Positions 13,586 to 14,658 of a DNA stretch of 14,658 nucleotides are shown here, piece after piece. The position numbers and the translations under genes are program-made. Below the pieces are notes generated by a model. The model saw only the letters and a list, made by a program, of their open reading frames with translations, made no database searches and was not told where the DNA came from. This DNA is from DUMC01 sp035362115 (lineage in GTDB: Bacteria; Bacillota; Clostridia; Acetivibrionales; DUMC01). Position 1 is the stretch's first letter. Every line of letters starts with the position of its first letter. The stretch covers positions 1-14,658 of the forward strand of contig DAOSDD010000099.1 of assembly GCA_035362115.1 (NCBI GenBank). Direction: 5' to 3'.

Positions 13586-14334
13586 CACTTACCACATTTA
13601 TTTTTTGAATAAAGGTAATTATACAGTGACCCGTGTCTTAATTCATCAGTTATAATTTCAACCAGTTTATTTATTTGACGTCTGTCTCTAAGAGCAAAAA
13701 GAATCTTCCTGTATTTCTCAACAGCTCTTTGTTCGCCTAAAAGCGCATCCCGTAAACCCTCACAGTAGGATTTCGGTTTCTGAAACTTTCCATCTGTGAC
13801 AATGGGAAGGTTTTCACCTGTAAATTCCCTGTAAATCTCTCTGAACATGCCAAAGTGCTTGATTTCATCATCTCTTATGCCTTTTATTATGTTTTTGTCT
13901 TCTTCGCTGGGAGCAACACTTATTAAGTATTCATAAAACAATCTGTCTTCAGTTTCCCCTGAAACAGCTTCCTTAATAAGCTCAAGAGCTGTTTGCAATT
14001 CACCTGGTGATACTAAAGCAGGTGAACATATATCTGTTCCCAAATTAAGATTTGCAGGGGACATTGGCATACTGTTGATGGGCATTTGCATTGATACAGG
14101 CATAAAATTCTGATCCATGGGAATACCGCCTCCCCATGCAGCCCAGTTGTTATGATCCATTAGAAGATCCTGGGGATACATTCCGCCCAATATTGCTTCT
14201 GTATCAATCATAAGGGGCTGGGGGCCTGCGGCATATTGTCCCTGTCCCTGCTGCATCATCATACATGGGGGCATATTCAAGGGCATACCTTGCATCGGAA
14301 ATGTAGTGTTTTGTTTGTTATTAAAATAGTTCAT
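13585..14334 (-). CDS. Ferritin-like domain protein with Met/Pro-rich N-terminus
   Basis: This 249-residue protein has two parts. Residues 1-100 are unusually rich in Met, Pro, Gln and Gly, with many Met-Pro pairs and MMMQQ-type runs; this part looks disordered and might bind metal or coat a surface. Residues 105-245 form a four-helix ferritin-like domain with diiron-type ligands: an E in 'GETEDRLFYEYL', 'DDEIKHF' (ExxH), an E in 'LLGEQRAVEKY' and 'TDELRHGSLY' (ExxH). Such domains act in peroxide or iron handling; some occur in spore-coat proteins of sporeformers, a possible home here. The longest frame starts at TTG (14355), but GAGGT at 14345-14349 is ten bases before the ATG at 14334, which is chosen. 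No signal peptide is seen. It converges on the aldolase gene across a long palindrome. Confidence 0.8.
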   Translation of the reverse strand: MNYFNNKQNTTFPMQGMPLNMPPCMMMQQGQGQYAAGPQPLMIDTEAILGGMYPQDLLMDHNNWAAWGGGIPMDQNFMPVSMQMPINSMPMSPANLNLGTDICSPALVSPGELQTALELIKEAVSGETEDRLFYEYLISVAPSEEDKNIIKGIRDDEIKHFGMFREIYREFTGENLPIVTDGKFQKPKSYCEGLRDALLGEQRAVEKYRKILFALRDRRQINKLVEIITDELRHGSLYNYLYSKNKCGK

Positions 14335-14467
14335 ATTATTACCAACCTCATACAATACATAATATCTTCTATAGTTATACTATGAAGGGAAATAATAGAT
14401 TGTTACAGGTTAATTTACTGCTTTTTATGTGTAGACTTAATTAATTCTCAAGGTCAAGTTGCTTCTA

Positions 14468-14658
14468 TTACTGGTTTGCTCTTATTTCAGTGAAAGTCAT
14501 TTCCTTAGCACAAATAATTGCGGCTCCTGCAGCAGTAGCATATTCTGCATGTTCGGGTATATGAAAATTTACACCAAAAATGACTCCCAACTGGTCGAAT
14601 ATGTTTCTTGTCTGAGGAACATTGGTCAGGTTGCCGGTCAAAACAACATCTTTTATGT
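14468..14658 (-). CDS. Type II pantothenate kinase-like protein, C-terminal fragment (cut by window edge)
   Basis: Only the last 63 residues are in the window; the 5' end lies beyond 14658. The fragment reads 'IKDVVLTGNLTNVPQTRNIFDQLGVIF', then 'VNFHIPEHAEYATAAGAAIICAKEM', ending ...IRANQ. This fits the C-terminus of the ASKHA-fold bacterial type II pantothenate kinases (CoaW/Fumble type), where a V-x-x-G-N/S strand is followed by an E-x-A-x-A-x-G-A helix. That enzyme phosphorylates pantothenate in the first step of coenzyme A synthesis. Another BadF/BcrA-type ASKHA ATPase cannot be excluded from so short a piece. It reads in the same direction as the ferritin-like gene, 133 bp upstream of it. 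Confidence 0.6.
   Translation of the reverse strand, partial: IKDVVLTGNLTNVPQTRNIFDQLGVIFGVNFHIPEHAEYATAAGAAIICAKEMTFTEIRANQ

Overview
The window is AT-rich, with Gram-positive-type ribosome binding sites, TATAAT-type promoters, a clostridial-type FeoB and a MntR-like DtxR regulator. I infer a strictly or mostly anaerobic Clostridia genome, possibly of the Ruminiclostridium/cluster III type. The genus is a guess; the class is fairly safe. No rRNA, tRNA, CRISPR array, integrase or intact transposase is visible.

Layout. (1) 1-2900: a small ECF-type membrane S component (+) converges on, and overlaps by 89 bp, a membrane-anchored LmbE/PIG-L deacetylase (-); a GNAT acetyltransferase (-) follows. 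(2) 2900-4220: a short repeat cluster and a hypothetical DxDGD-containing protein (-). (3) 4225-6325: a divergent one-carbon/corrinoid pair, a URO-D-like methyltransferase (-) and a stand-alone protein resembling the MetH reactivation domain (+), separated by 328 bp. (4) 6322-7384: a cluster of three strong inverted repeats, then a translationally coupled two-gene cassette of a nucleotidyltransferase-fold protein and a small unknown helical protein. This looks like an accessory, possibly toxin-antitoxin-like, insert. (5) 7436-10685: ferrous iron uptake. feoA-feoB (-) is divergent from a MntR/DtxR-type metalloregulator (+); the shared intergenic region carries imperfect ~27 bp direct repeats over the feoA promoter. 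(6) 10686-13441: L-rhamnose isomerase followed by a class II aldolase, probably one operon. (7) 13442-14658: a long imperfect palindrome filling the gap to a convergent ferritin-like protein with a Met/Pro-rich N-terminus, then the 3' end of a type II pantothenate kinase-like gene (-) that runs off the window.

How the genes work together. FeoA/FeoB import Fe(II) and the adjacent DtxR/MntR-type protein is the obvious candidate sensor. The isomerase and aldolase supply two of the three core steps of L-rhamnose breakdown (isomerase, kinase, aldolase); no kinase is in view. The methyltransferase and reactivation-type protein are both typical of corrinoid methyl transfer, but no corrinoid-binding protein is in view. 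Several gene starts were moved inward from the longest reading frame because a good Shine-Dalgarno lies inside it (5319, 9921, 10942, 14334 and, less surely, 6538).

Best candidate for something undescribed: the nucleotidyltransferase cassette with the palindrome cluster in front of it. Next are the feo promoter repeats and the 141 bp palindrome at 13445-13585. All functional statements are from reading the sequence and remembered family motifs; no searches were run.
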